The position numbers were made by a program, and so were the translations under genes. Below, in pieces: positions 15,367 to 23,087 of a stretch of DNA of 57,395 nt. How positions within the stretch are numbered: the first letter of the stretch is position 1; each line of letters begins with the position of its first letter. Source of the DNA: Bacteroidales bacterium UBA1410 (GTDB lineage: Bacteria; Bacteroidota; Bacteroidia; Bacteroidales; Dysgonomonadaceae); the NCBI GenBank assembly GCA_002305015.1, contig DBPW01000016.1, positions 1 to 57,395 on the forward strand. The letters are read 5' to 3'. The notes below the pieces were generated by a model that was not told the DNA's origin, made no database searches, and saw nothing but the letters and a program-made list of their open reading frames with translations.

Positions 15367-16683
15367 CTAATTCTTAATGAATTCCACAACCATAACATTT
15401 TCAGTAGATTCGGTAACTTTAAACCGCTCATCGGGGCGCTCTCCAACAATCCATACGATATTCTCACCCGAAGAAAGTACCCACGCATTCTCTTTGTCGG
15501 CAAGACTGAATTTTCGATCGGTAAAAAAATCGCTCAGCTTCTTCCTCCCCCTCATACCAAAGGGAACAAACCAATCGCCCGACTGCCATTTGCGAAGGGT
15601 TAACGGAAAGGAGAGTTTATCGGCATCGGCATACAAAAAACGGGGGTCTTTGTTAATTGTTGTATATCCCGATAAAAAACTGATTTTTAAACGAATGGGA
15701 TCGGTAATCTCTTGTGAAACTTTATCGATGGTGTATTCTTCCTGCTGAAGCTTTTTATCCGCAATTTTTTCCAAGATAAGCTTGCTTCTATCCTTAATCA
15801 ATCGATAATTATCGGAATAGAACACTTTACCCGGTGTACTGTCCAAACGTTGACTAATATCTTCGATTACCGAAGCATTGAAACCCAAAGGGGTGAGTAT
15901 TTCGAACAACATAACAGCGGGTGAAAGGGTCGCTTTGAGTTTTTCGATATCGATTTGGTTATCGACAAAAATCGCTTTCTTTTGAGTCTCCACATAATAA
16001 TCGTAGATTTTTTTTGCTTCCCCAACATGCCGGGCCGTGCGATACATGGCATTTTTAACCGACGGATTGATTTTTTCAAGCAGAGGCATGATATTCAACC
16101 GCAGGAAATTTCGCACGAAAACATCGTCGCTGTTGCTGCTGTCAAAAATAAACGGCAGTTTTCGCTCGTCAACATACGCTTCAATTTCGTCGCGAGAAAC
16201 ACACAACAAAGGCCGAACAATAGAGTTGTTTTTAGGCGAAATGCCGGTAAGTCCCCTGATGCCTGTTCCACGAATAAGATTCAGCAATACCGTTTCCACC
16301 AAATCATCGCGATGATGCGCTACGGCAATGACATTGGCATGATGTTGCTTACGCATGTCCTCAAACCATTCATACCGCAATTCGCGGGCAGCCATTTCTA
16401 TGGAAATTTTATGCGTGGTTGCGTACCGATAGGTATCGAAATCCACCGAAACCATTTCTACTCCGATATGTTCGCACCACTGCTTCACAAATGCGGCGTC
16501 GCGTTCGGACTCTTCTCCGCGAAGATGGAAATTGCAATGTGCTGCCACACAGTGGTATCCCAACGACAAAAGGACATCGAGCAAGGTAACGGAATCCATA
16601 CCCCCGCTAAATCCGACAATTACGCGATCTTCCGGATCCAACAATCGATTTTCTTTAATATAGTTGCGAACTTTTTCGATCAT
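15367..16683 (-). CDS. tilS: tRNA(Ile)-lysidine synthase
   Basis: Converts C34 of the CAU-anticodon tRNA-Ile to lysidine using ATP and lysine, essential for reading AUA. The PP-loop ATPase signature S26-GGMDS31 is intact, followed by AAHCNFHLRGEES, AVAHHRDDLVETVLLNLIRGTGIRGL, and the C-terminal substrate-binding domain (WQSGDWFVPFGMRGRKKLSDFFTD pattern). 438 residues, normal for Bacteroidota. The start codon region is part of a 19-bp tandem duplication, so a second identical ATG with the same upstream bases lies 19 bases upstream, out of frame. Promoter at 16730-16759, divergent from pheS. Confidence 0.95.
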   Translation of the reverse strand: MIEKVRNYIKENRLLDPEDRVIVGFSGGMDSVTLLDVLLSLGYHCVAAHCNFHLRGEESERDAAFVKQWCEHIGVEMVSVDFDTYRYATTHKISIEMAARELRYEWFEDMRKQHHANVIAVAHHRDDLVETVLLNLIRGTGIRGLTGISPKNNSIVRPLLCVSRDEIEAYVDERKLPFIFDSSNSDDVFVRNFLRLNIMPLLEKINPSVKNAMYRTARHVGEAKKIYDYYVETQKKAIFVDNQIDIEKLKATLSPAVMLFEILTPLGFNASVIEDISQRLDSTPGKVFYSDNYRLIKDRSKLILEKIADKKLQQEEYTIDKVSQEITDPIRLKISFLSGYTTINKDPRFLYADADKLSFPLTLRKWQSGDWFVPFGMRGRKKLSDFFTDRKFSLADKENAWVLSSGENIVWIVGERPDERFKVTESTENVMVVEFIKN

Positions 16684-16712
16684 TCTTATTTATTTCGATC
16701 ATTCTTATTTAT
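16675..16712. repeat. 19-bp tandem duplication across the tilS start codon
   Basis: TTCGATCATTCTTATTTAT occurs twice without interruption. On the minus strand each copy carries the same pre-start bases and an ATG. The upstream ATG (16702) opens a 15-codon out-of-frame peptide ending in TAA inside tilS codons. Confidence 0.85.
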
Positions 16713-16729
16713 TCGGCGTTTTGTTCCAA

Positions 16730-16759
16730 CAAAAGTACGAATTTAGAACCGATACTCAA
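16730..16759 (-). promoter_or_regulatory. tilS promoter
   Basis: Minus-strand TTG (16759-16757), 19 bases, TACTTTTG (16737-16730). Transcription would begin near 16723, so the leader would contain both copies of the duplicated start region. Confidence 0.55.
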
Positions 16760-16789
16760 CCCCATGTTTGCAAATCTTTTACGAAACTA

Positions 16790-16820
16790 TTGGCTAATCG
16801 CACAGGAAAATGTATTTTTG
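16790..16820 (+). promoter_or_regulatory. pheS promoter
   Basis: TTG (16790-16792), 20 bases, TATTTTTG (16813-16820): good Bacteroidota promoter, about 36 bases before the pheS start. Confidence 0.55.
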
Positions 16821-16856
16821 TAAAAAATAAAGATTACGTTGTAGAATTTTCGTAGT

Positions 16857-17876
16857 ATGATAGAAAAAATAAAATCACTCCTTGCCGAGATCGAGAATTT
16901 ATCGGCATCCACTGTAGACGAATTAGAAGCACTCCGTATTAAATATCTAAGCAAAAAGGGATTGATTCCTTCCCTGATGGAGGAATTTCGACACGTTCCG
17001 GCCGATCAGAAAAGGGAAGTAGGTATGATGCTTAATGAATTGAAACAAAAGGCACAAGATAAAATTCAATCCCTTAAAAAACAATTCGAAAACAGCGAAA
17101 CGGCTTATTCCGATCTTGACTTATCTCGTACAGCCTACCCTATACCTTTAGGTACGCGTCATCCCCTATCTATCGTGAAAGAAGAGATATGCGATATATT
17201 CAAAAGATTGGGCTTTTCCATTGCCGAAGGTCCTGAAATTGAAGACGACTGGCATGTGTTTACTTCGTTGAATTTTCCCGAAGATCATCCGGCGCGCGAT
17301 ATGCAGGATACCTTCTTTATCCAAAATAATCCCGACATCCTGCTCCGTACCCATACCTCATCGGTACAGACACGGGTGATGGAAAAAACGCAACCTCCCA
17401 TTCGCATTATTTGCCCCGGAAGAGTGTATCGAAATGAAGCCATTTCGTACCGTACCCATTGTTTTTTCCATCAGGTGGAAGCCCTGTATATCGATAAGGA
17501 CGTGTCGTTTGCCGACCTCAAACAAGCGCTGCTCTTCTTTGCCAAAGAAATGTTTGGCACCGAAACCGACATTCGCTTGCGTCCCTCCTATTTTCCGTTT
17601 ACCGAGCCCAGTGCCGAAATGGATATATCGTGCAATTTGTGTGGAGGAAAAGGTTGCCCTTTCTGCAAATATACCGGATGGGTGGAGATTTTGGGCTGCG
17701 GCATGGTAGATCCCAACGTGCTCGACAACTGCGGCATCAATAGCAAAATATATACAGGATACGCTTTGGGAATGGGAATCGAGCGTATTACCAACCTGAA
17801 ATATCAGATAAAAGATCTGCGCATGTTTTCCGAAAACGATGTGCGGTTTTTGGAACAGTTTCAATCGGCATATTGA
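16857..17876 (+). CDS. pheS: Phenylalanyl-tRNA synthetase alpha subunit
   Basis: Catalytic subunit of the heterotetrameric class II PheRS. 339 residues: N-terminal coiled coil (about 1-85), then HPLSIVKEEICDIFKRLGF, FPEDHPARDMQDTFF, LLRTHTSSVQTRVM, CPGRVYRNEAISYRTHCFFHQVE (motif 2 and phenylalanine pocket), PSYFPFTEPSAEMDI, a CNLCGGKGCPFCKYTGW Cys segment and the C-terminal GMGIERITNLKYQIKDLR (motif 3). The Cys-rich insertion is common in Bacteroidota and may bind Zn. The partner pheT is not adjacent; the next gene is an unrelated exported protein. Confidence 0.97.
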   Translation: MIEKIKSLLAEIENLSASTVDELEALRIKYLSKKGLIPSLMEEFRHVPADQKREVGMMLNELKQKAQDKIQSLKKQFENSETAYSDLDLSRTAYPIPLGTRHPLSIVKEEICDIFKRLGFSIAEGPEIEDDWHVFTSLNFPEDHPARDMQDTFFIQNNPDILLRTHTSSVQTRVMEKTQPPIRIICPGRVYRNEAISYRTHCFFHQVEALYIDKDVSFADLKQALLFFAKEMFGTETDIRLRPSYFPFTEPSAEMDISCNLCGGKGCPFCKYTGWVEILGCGMVDPNVLDNCGINSKIYTGYALGMGIERITNLKYQIKDLRMFSENDVRFLEQFQSAY

Positions 17877-17904
17877 TATGGATAGGAATTGCGATGTGAA
17901 AAGT

Positions 17905-18075
17905 CCGCTTCGTCCTCGCTCCTAAGCAGGAAACAAAACATCCGATTCAACCCACCTGTAGAAAAATAGGTTAACGTATTTGCATGATTGGAATGAAGAT
18001 TATTGAGCAAAATAGGAGCAGACTTGGAGCGAGGATGGTGCAGCCTTGGTACGGCCTCGATACGGTGTCGGCCTG
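17905..18075 (-). repeat. Dispersed 11-bp-period element, copy 2 (inverted)
   Basis: Read on the minus strand: degenerate 11-base units from 18075 leftward to 18021 (plus-strand forms GACTTGGAGCG, AGGATGGTGCA, GCCTTGGTACG, GCCTCGATACG, GTGTCGGCCTG), a spacer, then the tail AATCGGATGTTTTGTTTCCT, GCTTAGGAGCGAGGACG (17947 to about 17908). Same order as copies 1 and 3 but opposite orientation. Lies between pheS and the DUF4831 gene; no gene in this gap. Confidence 0.75.
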
Positions 18076-18167
18076 CATTGACCTCCGGAATGGTAAAAGG
18101 CTATGGAAAAAGGGATGAATTTGATGTAGATTTGATGCAAAATGTTAATATATAAAACTTCAGCAAC

Positions 18168-19250
18168 ATGAGAAGAAGATATGCGCTTTTATTTTTCTTC
18201 ACCGTTTTTTTGTTTTCCGACGTTTTTTCGCAGAAAACCATTCGTGTTGATGCCGTTAAGGCCAACGATTACGGTGTGGTTTATTCCCTGCCGAAAACCT
18301 CATTTGTCTTTACTTTTAAAACCAAAAAGACGACATATCGACGCGGAGAATTTTATCAGTATGCACGACTATATTTGGGTATCGAAAATCCGATAACCGA
18401 AAACAAAACGGTCTATTCGTTGGAAAATGTAACTGTTACCAATAAAGGCATTCCCGATAAAACCAATTCGTTTATGGTAGAATTCCGTCCCAATACAACA
18501 GCACCTTTTGTGTATTTGACGGAAGAGGGTTTGATTTGCTCGATAAATGCCATGCCTGAAATGAAACCTGCCGAGGCGGCAGAACAAGCTCCAACAGCCA
18601 AACCACAACCGGTTGATGCTCGTAGGTTTTTTTCTGAAGAAACACTTATGGCCGGTTCAACAGCCAAACAAGCCGAGCTGATTGCAAAACAAATTCTCGA
18701 ATTGCGTCGCAGCCGTAACGACATTCTCATTGGTGAAGCCGAAAACATGCCACCCGACGGAGAAGCCTACAAAGTGGTCATGGATCAGCTGAATCTGCAG
18801 GAAAAAGTACTCACCGAACTGTTTACGGGTACCATCGAAACCGAAACTTTTACTGCAGATATAACCTTTGTTCCGGACGATAAGAATATCGACAGGAAGG
18901 TAATTGCCCGTTTTTCGACAAAGTTAGGACTTGTTGATGCCGACAATTTGGCGGGGGCACCGATTTACTTGTCGTTGACAAACAAAACGCCTAAACCCGA
19001 AATGCAGCTTTCGGAAAAGGAATTGCAGCAATTGGAAAAAAAATTGACAGAAGGGTTGGTGTATAATATTCCTTCCAAAGCCGAGCTGAAAATGGAATAC
19101 GACAACCAAATCATAAAAGAGACGGAAGTCGATGTCGTTCAATTTGGATCGAAAGAAGTGTTGGCCAAAAAAATGTTCGACAGTTGTAAAAAACCCATCC
19201 AAATCATTTTTTATCCCGAACTCGGAGCTATCAAACAAATTATTCAATAA
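18168..19250 (+). CDS. DUF4831-family exported protein
   Basis: A 360-residue protein with a classical signal peptide (MRRRYALLFFFTVFLFSDVFSQ). Its opening strands (YGVVYSLPKTSF, then TYRRGEFYQYARLYLG) are characteristic of the DUF4831 family of Bacteroidota, whose role is unknown. Middle: TLMAGSTAKQAELIAKQILELRRSRNDILIGEAENMPPDG, a conserved helical hinge. Periplasmic or outer-membrane-associated. The next gene, another envelope protein, starts 12 bases later, so the two form an operon. No Cys lipobox. Confidence 0.8.
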   Translation: MRRRYALLFFFTVFLFSDVFSQKTIRVDAVKANDYGVVYSLPKTSFVFTFKTKKTTYRRGEFYQYARLYLGIENPITENKTVYSLENVTVTNKGIPDKTNSFMVEFRPNTTAPFVYLTEEGLICSINAMPEMKPAEAAEQAPTAKPQPVDARRFFSEETLMAGSTAKQAELIAKQILELRRSRNDILIGEAENMPPDGEAYKVVMDQLNLQEKVLTELFTGTIETETFTADITFVPDDKNIDRKVIARFSTKLGLVDADNLAGAPIYLSLTNKTPKPEMQLSEKELQQLEKKLTEGLVYNIPSKAELKMEYDNQIIKETEVDVVQFGSKEVLAKKMFDSCKKPIQIIFYPELGAIKQIIQ

Positions 19251-19262
19251 AAAAATCTAAAT

Positions 19263-20132
19263 ATGAACAAAAACCACATTGTAGCTGCATTGCTTGCCAT
19301 TTTTATTACAACGATGTTTTTTTCTTGCAAAAATATTCGACAAAAATCCGAAACCGCGCTGACTTTCGATACGATTGTCGTAGCCAAGCAAATCCCTTTG
19401 TTGCAAGAAAATGATACTACCCTCCCTTATGCCGATGTCGATATCAAATTTATGTATCCGGTTAAATTCAGAACAGCTGAGGATTTGGCACGATTGCAAC
19501 AAATTTTTGTTGGTACGTTTTTCAACGATACACTATATGATTCGTTGAGCCCGCAGCAAGCGGTGGATAAATACTTAGAAAACTATATCGAAAATTATCG
19601 GGCATTGTCTAAGGATTATTATTCCGACAAAAATCGTTTACCCAAGGGCGAAACACCGGTATGGTATTATTATCAGCTGAATATTTCCAATAAAATAATG
19701 TTCCAAAACGATTCGTTATTGAGTTATGCAGTGGAATATAGCGATTATACAGGAGGGGCACACGGTTCGTACCGTATCGTGTATTACAATATCGATCTTA
19801 ACGACCTGGTAACCATTTCGGAAGAAGATCTTTTCACTCCCGGTTATTATAAACCGCTTACCGATATTATTTTGCATTCGTTGATGGAAAAATATAAGGT
19901 AACTTCTCCCGATTCGCTCCTTGCCAAAGGATTTTTCAATATTGAGGACATTGTTCCGAACAATAATTTTTGGATGGACGACAAGGGTCTGCACTATACG
20001 TATAATCAATACGAAATAGCACCTTACGTAATGGGCACGATTGATGTTACGATTCCATACGAAGAATTGAAGCCGATTCTGAAGCCGGACAATATAATCG
20101 AACGCTTCTTTCCAAAAAAAGAAGAAGAATAA
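19263..20132 (+). CDS. DUF4163/DUF3298 lipoprotein (RsiV-like fold)
   Basis: A 289-residue lipoprotein: signal MNKNHIVAALLAIFITTMFFSC gives a lipidated Cys at residue 22. The mature part has the two-part fold of DUF4163 plus DUF3298: an N-terminal strand region, then AVEYSDYTGGAHGSYRIVYYNIDLNDL (the typical TGGAHG motif), and a C-terminal VTIPYEELKPIL. In Bacillus RsiV the same fold binds lysozyme, but that protein has an anti-sigma part which is absent here. Function in this organism unknown. Twelve bases downstream of the DUF4831 gene. Confidence 0.85.
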   Translation: MNKNHIVAALLAIFITTMFFSCKNIRQKSETALTFDTIVVAKQIPLLQENDTTLPYADVDIKFMYPVKFRTAEDLARLQQIFVGTFFNDTLYDSLSPQQAVDKYLENYIENYRALSKDYYSDKNRLPKGETPVWYYYQLNISNKIMFQNDSLLSYAVEYSDYTGGAHGSYRIVYYNIDLNDLVTISEEDLFTPGYYKPLTDIILHSLMEKYKVTSPDSLLAKGFFNIEDIVPNNNFWMDDKGLHYTYNQYEIAPYVMGTIDVTIPYEELKPILKPDNIIERFFPKKEEE

Positions 20133-20244
20133 AAGGAGAGCCTGTCTTTCAAACGAAATCGCGTTTCAGATGCCGGTATACACATCACGAATCGTTCGAA
20201 TAATTGTCCTGCACAGGCAATTCGTCACATTTCCGGATACCAGT

Positions 20245-20266
20245 AAACAAAATGTGCATTTTGTTT
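20245..20266. promoter_or_regulatory. Candidate operator upstream of sufB
   Basis: AAACAAAATG-TG-CATTTTGTTT, a perfect 10-bp inverted repeat, 68 bases before the sufB start. A second, bulged dyad (AATTGTCCTG-CA-CAGGCAATT, 20202-20222) lies just upstream. Candidate binding site for an iron, redox or Fe-S sensor. The remaining bases between 20133 and 20334 show no gene. Confidence 0.4.
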
Positions 20267-20334
20267 GTTTTGCGTAAAAGTTCTCCGGGTTTAATAAAAA
20301 CAGGAGACCGTACATTTTTTAAATTACATTTTTG

Positions 20335-21786
20335 ATGGAAGAAAATAATCAAGATGAGCTCTTGCACAATTTAGCCAAGAGCGATTACAAATACGGCTTT
20401 ACAACAGACATACCCACCGAATTCATAGAGAAAGGATTGAATGAACAGGTGGTAAGGTTGATTTCCGAAAAGAAGAATGAACCCGAATGGCTGCTCGATT
20501 TTCGTTTGAAAGCTTATCGTCACTGGTTGACCATGGAAATACCCACATGGGCACACCTGAATGTTCCGCCTATCGATTTTCAAGATATCATATACTACGC
20601 TGCGCCCGAAAAGAAAAAAAGTCCGCAGAGCATGGATGAAGTCGACCCCGAATTGATAAAAACATTCGAGCGGTTAGGAATCCCGCTCGAGGAACAAAAG
20701 CAACTGGCGGGAGTGGCTGTTGATGCTGTTATGGATAGTGTATCCGTAAAAACCACCTTTAAAGAAATATTGGCCGAAAAGGGAATTATCTTCTGCTCAT
20801 TTAGTGAAGCGGTGCTCCATCATCCCGATTTGGTAAAGAAATATCTCGGTACGGTGGTTCCTTATAAGGACAATTTTTATGCCGCCCTTAATTCGGCAGT
20901 ATTCAGCGACGGTTCATTTGTATATATTCCGACGGGTATTCGCTGCCCGATGGAATTGTCCACCTATTTCCGGATCAATGCCTCCAAAACCGGTCAGTTT
21001 GAGCGCACGCTGATCATAGCCGATGACGATGCATACGTAAGCTATTTGGAAGGTTGCACCGCTCCCATGCGTGATGAAAATCAACTCCATGCCGCGGTTG
21101 TAGAAATTATTGCCTTAGAGAATGCCGAAGTCAAATATTCGACGGTTCAAAATTGGTATCCGGGCGATAAAGAGGGCAAAGGCGGTGTCTATAATTTTGT
21201 TACCAAACGCGGACTTTGTAAGGGCAACAATTCCAAAATATCGTGGACGCAGGTAGAAACAGGTTCTGCCATCACGTGGAAATACCCTTCGTGTATTCTT
21301 GCAGGTGACAATTCGGTGGGCGAATTTTACTCGGTAGCTGTAACCAATAATTATCAGCAAGCCGATACCGGAACCAAAATGATTCATCTGGGTAAAAATA
21401 CCCGCAGTCGCATTGTCAGTAAAGGGATATCGGGAGGAAACAGTCAGAACAGCTATCGCGGTCTGGTAAAGATTTCGAAGAAGGCAAAAAATGCCCGTAA
21501 TCACTCCCAATGCGACAGTTTGTTACTAACCGATCATTGTGGAGCACATACTTTTCCGTACACCGACATACAAAATCCCACAGCTATTTTGGAACACGAG
21601 GCAACTACATCAAAAATCAGTGAAGATCAGATATTCTATTGCAATCAGCGGGGGCTGAGTGAAGAAGAAGCTATCGGACTCATTGTGAATGGGTATGTGA
21701 AGGAAGTGGTGAACAAACTCCCCATGGAATTTGCCGTTGAAGCTCAAAAGCTGCTGCAAATCAGCTTGGAAGGAAGTGTAGGATAA
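20335..21786 (+). CDS. sufB: Fe-S cluster assembly scaffold SufB
   Basis: Scaffold of the SUF system, which builds Fe-S clusters with SufC (ATPase) and SufD. The 483-residue protein has the N-terminal SufBD core start (YKYGFTTDIPTEFIEKGL, EPEWLLDFRLKAY), the central beta-helix (CTAPMRDENQLHAAVVEI, WYPGDKEGKGGVYNFVTKRG), and the C-terminal NHSQCDSLLL...HCGAHTFPY and LEHEATTSKISEDQIFY with the conserved Cys. I start at the ATG at 20335, not the TTG one codon upstream. Unusually, sufC, sufD and sufS do not follow; a ferritin-VIT1 iron exporter does, 82 bases on. Confidence 0.95.
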   Translation: MEENNQDELLHNLAKSDYKYGFTTDIPTEFIEKGLNEQVVRLISEKKNEPEWLLDFRLKAYRHWLTMEIPTWAHLNVPPIDFQDIIYYAAPEKKKSPQSMDEVDPELIKTFERLGIPLEEQKQLAGVAVDAVMDSVSVKTTFKEILAEKGIIFCSFSEAVLHHPDLVKKYLGTVVPYKDNFYAALNSAVFSDGSFVYIPTGIRCPMELSTYFRINASKTGQFERTLIIADDDAYVSYLEGCTAPMRDENQLHAAVVEIIALENAEVKYSTVQNWYPGDKEGKGGVYNFVTKRGLCKGNNSKISWTQVETGSAITWKYPSCILAGDNSVGEFYSVAVTNNYQQADTGTKMIHLGKNTRSRIVSKGISGGNSQNSYRGLVKISKKAKNARNHSQCDSLLLTDHCGAHTFPYTDIQNPTAILEHEATTSKISEDQIFYCNQRGLSEEEAIGLIVNGYVKEVVNKLPMEFAVEAQKLLQISLEGSVG

Positions 21787-21867
21787 GGAATTTCGATAGC
21801 GGGTTTTCATTGAAATTTTTTGATTCAAGTTTCAAGAAGAATTGTAAAATACTAATTCCGATAACGT

Positions 21868-22956
21868 ATGATTTCAAAAAAAAGTATCCAAACCGAAGTA
21901 GATGCCGGCTATCTTTACGGAGAAATTGCCTCTCGGGAAGAAGATCCCGAGATGAAGCGGATTTTTGAAGAATTGAGCAATATCGAACGTGGTCATGCCT
22001 TGGCATTTCTCAAAGAAAGTCATCTCGATCTCCATGAATTGCCTAAACCTTCTCTGCGTGCCAGAATTTTGAACCTTATCGGGAAAATAGCCGGAAACGA
22101 TTATGTATTGGGCGTTTTGCTGGATACCGAAAAAGGGGTCTCGTCGGCACTTAATAAGGTAAGGAAAGAGAAAAACTCACCGTCATCCATTACCGATAAT
22201 GCCCATGTTTTTATCCTTCAAAATGTACTCAACCGCAAGTATTCACTATCGGGAAGCAACATTGCACGATTAGAGAAACGTCATCATACCATTGGAGGAA
22301 ATTCTCTGCGCGCTTCCGTTTTGGGCGGCAATGACGGACTGGTATCGAATTTCAGTTTGGTTATGGGTTTTGCCGGAGCAACAAGTAATCAACATGCTAT
22401 TTTACTGGCCGGCATATCGGGATTACTTGCCGGAGCCTTATCCATGGCGCTGGGTGAATGGATATCGGTAAAGAGCTCACAAGAATTATATGAAAATCAG
22501 ATAGATATCGAAAAAGAGGAACTGGATCTCGCTCCGGAAGGCGAAGAAAAAGAATTGGCTCTCATCTATCAGTCGAAAGGATTGACTCGCGATGAGGCAG
22601 AAAAACTTGCCCGGGAAATTATCGCAGATAAAGATCGCGCTCATGCAGTACTGATAAAAGAAGAATTGGGCATTAACCCTGATGAACTTAAAGGATCACC
22701 CATGCAGGCTGCAATAAGTTCATTTATATTGTTTTCCATTGGCGCCATTATTCCGGTAATCCCGTTCTTTTTCACTTCCGGCATGCCCGCTACCATTCTG
22801 AGTGCCGTTTTCAGCGGCTTCGGATTGTTTCTTATTGGTGCAGCCATCACTCTCTTCACCGGCAAAAGTGTATGGTATTCGGGTTTTCGACAGCTCCTTT
22901 TCGGATTGGCGGCGGCAGCTGTTACTTACGGAATGGGAACACTCATCGGCGCTTAA
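21868..22956 (+). CDS. Ferritin-like/VIT1 fusion (MbfA-type iron exporter)
   Basis: A 362-residue two-part membrane protein. Residues 1 to about 130 are a ferritin-like (erythrin) four-helix unit with E and E-x2-H metal positions (ELSNIERGHALAFL). Residues 150 to 362 are a CCC1/VIT1-type transporter: GGNDGLVSNFSLVMGFAGA, the GALSMALGEWISVKSSQELYE motif after TM2, a cytosolic acidic metal-binding loop (IDIEKEELDLAPEGEE) and three C-terminal helices. MbfA-like proteins export Fe2+ (or Mn2+) under iron excess or peroxide. Directly downstream of sufB, giving an iron-themed pair that may share regulation. Inner membrane. Confidence 0.88.
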   Translation: MISKKSIQTEVDAGYLYGEIASREEDPEMKRIFEELSNIERGHALAFLKESHLDLHELPKPSLRARILNLIGKIAGNDYVLGVLLDTEKGVSSALNKVRKEKNSPSSITDNAHVFILQNVLNRKYSLSGSNIARLEKRHHTIGGNSLRASVLGGNDGLVSNFSLVMGFAGATSNQHAILLAGISGLLAGALSMALGEWISVKSSQELYENQIDIEKEELDLAPEGEEKELALIYQSKGLTRDEAEKLAREIIADKDRAHAVLIKEELGINPDELKGSPMQAAISSFILFSIGAIIPVIPFFFTSGMPATILSAVFSGFGLFLIGAAITLFTGKSVWYSGFRQLLFGLAAAAVTYGMGTLIGA

Positions 22957-23045
22957 AAAATTCGAATACACGGGGCCGCACAGTGACGATATTGCCTTTT
23001 ATACCATATTTTCACCAAGAATTCCTAAAAAACAGCTAAAGTTCG

Positions 23046-23053
23046 TATCTTTG
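23046..23053 (+). promoter_or_regulatory. -7 element before metG
   Basis: TATCTTTG, an exact Bacteroidota -7 box, 34 bases before the start codon; no clear TTTG partner. Confidence 0.5.
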
Positions 23054-23087
23054 CACCTGATAGTTTTTAACAGCTCAGCATTCAATC

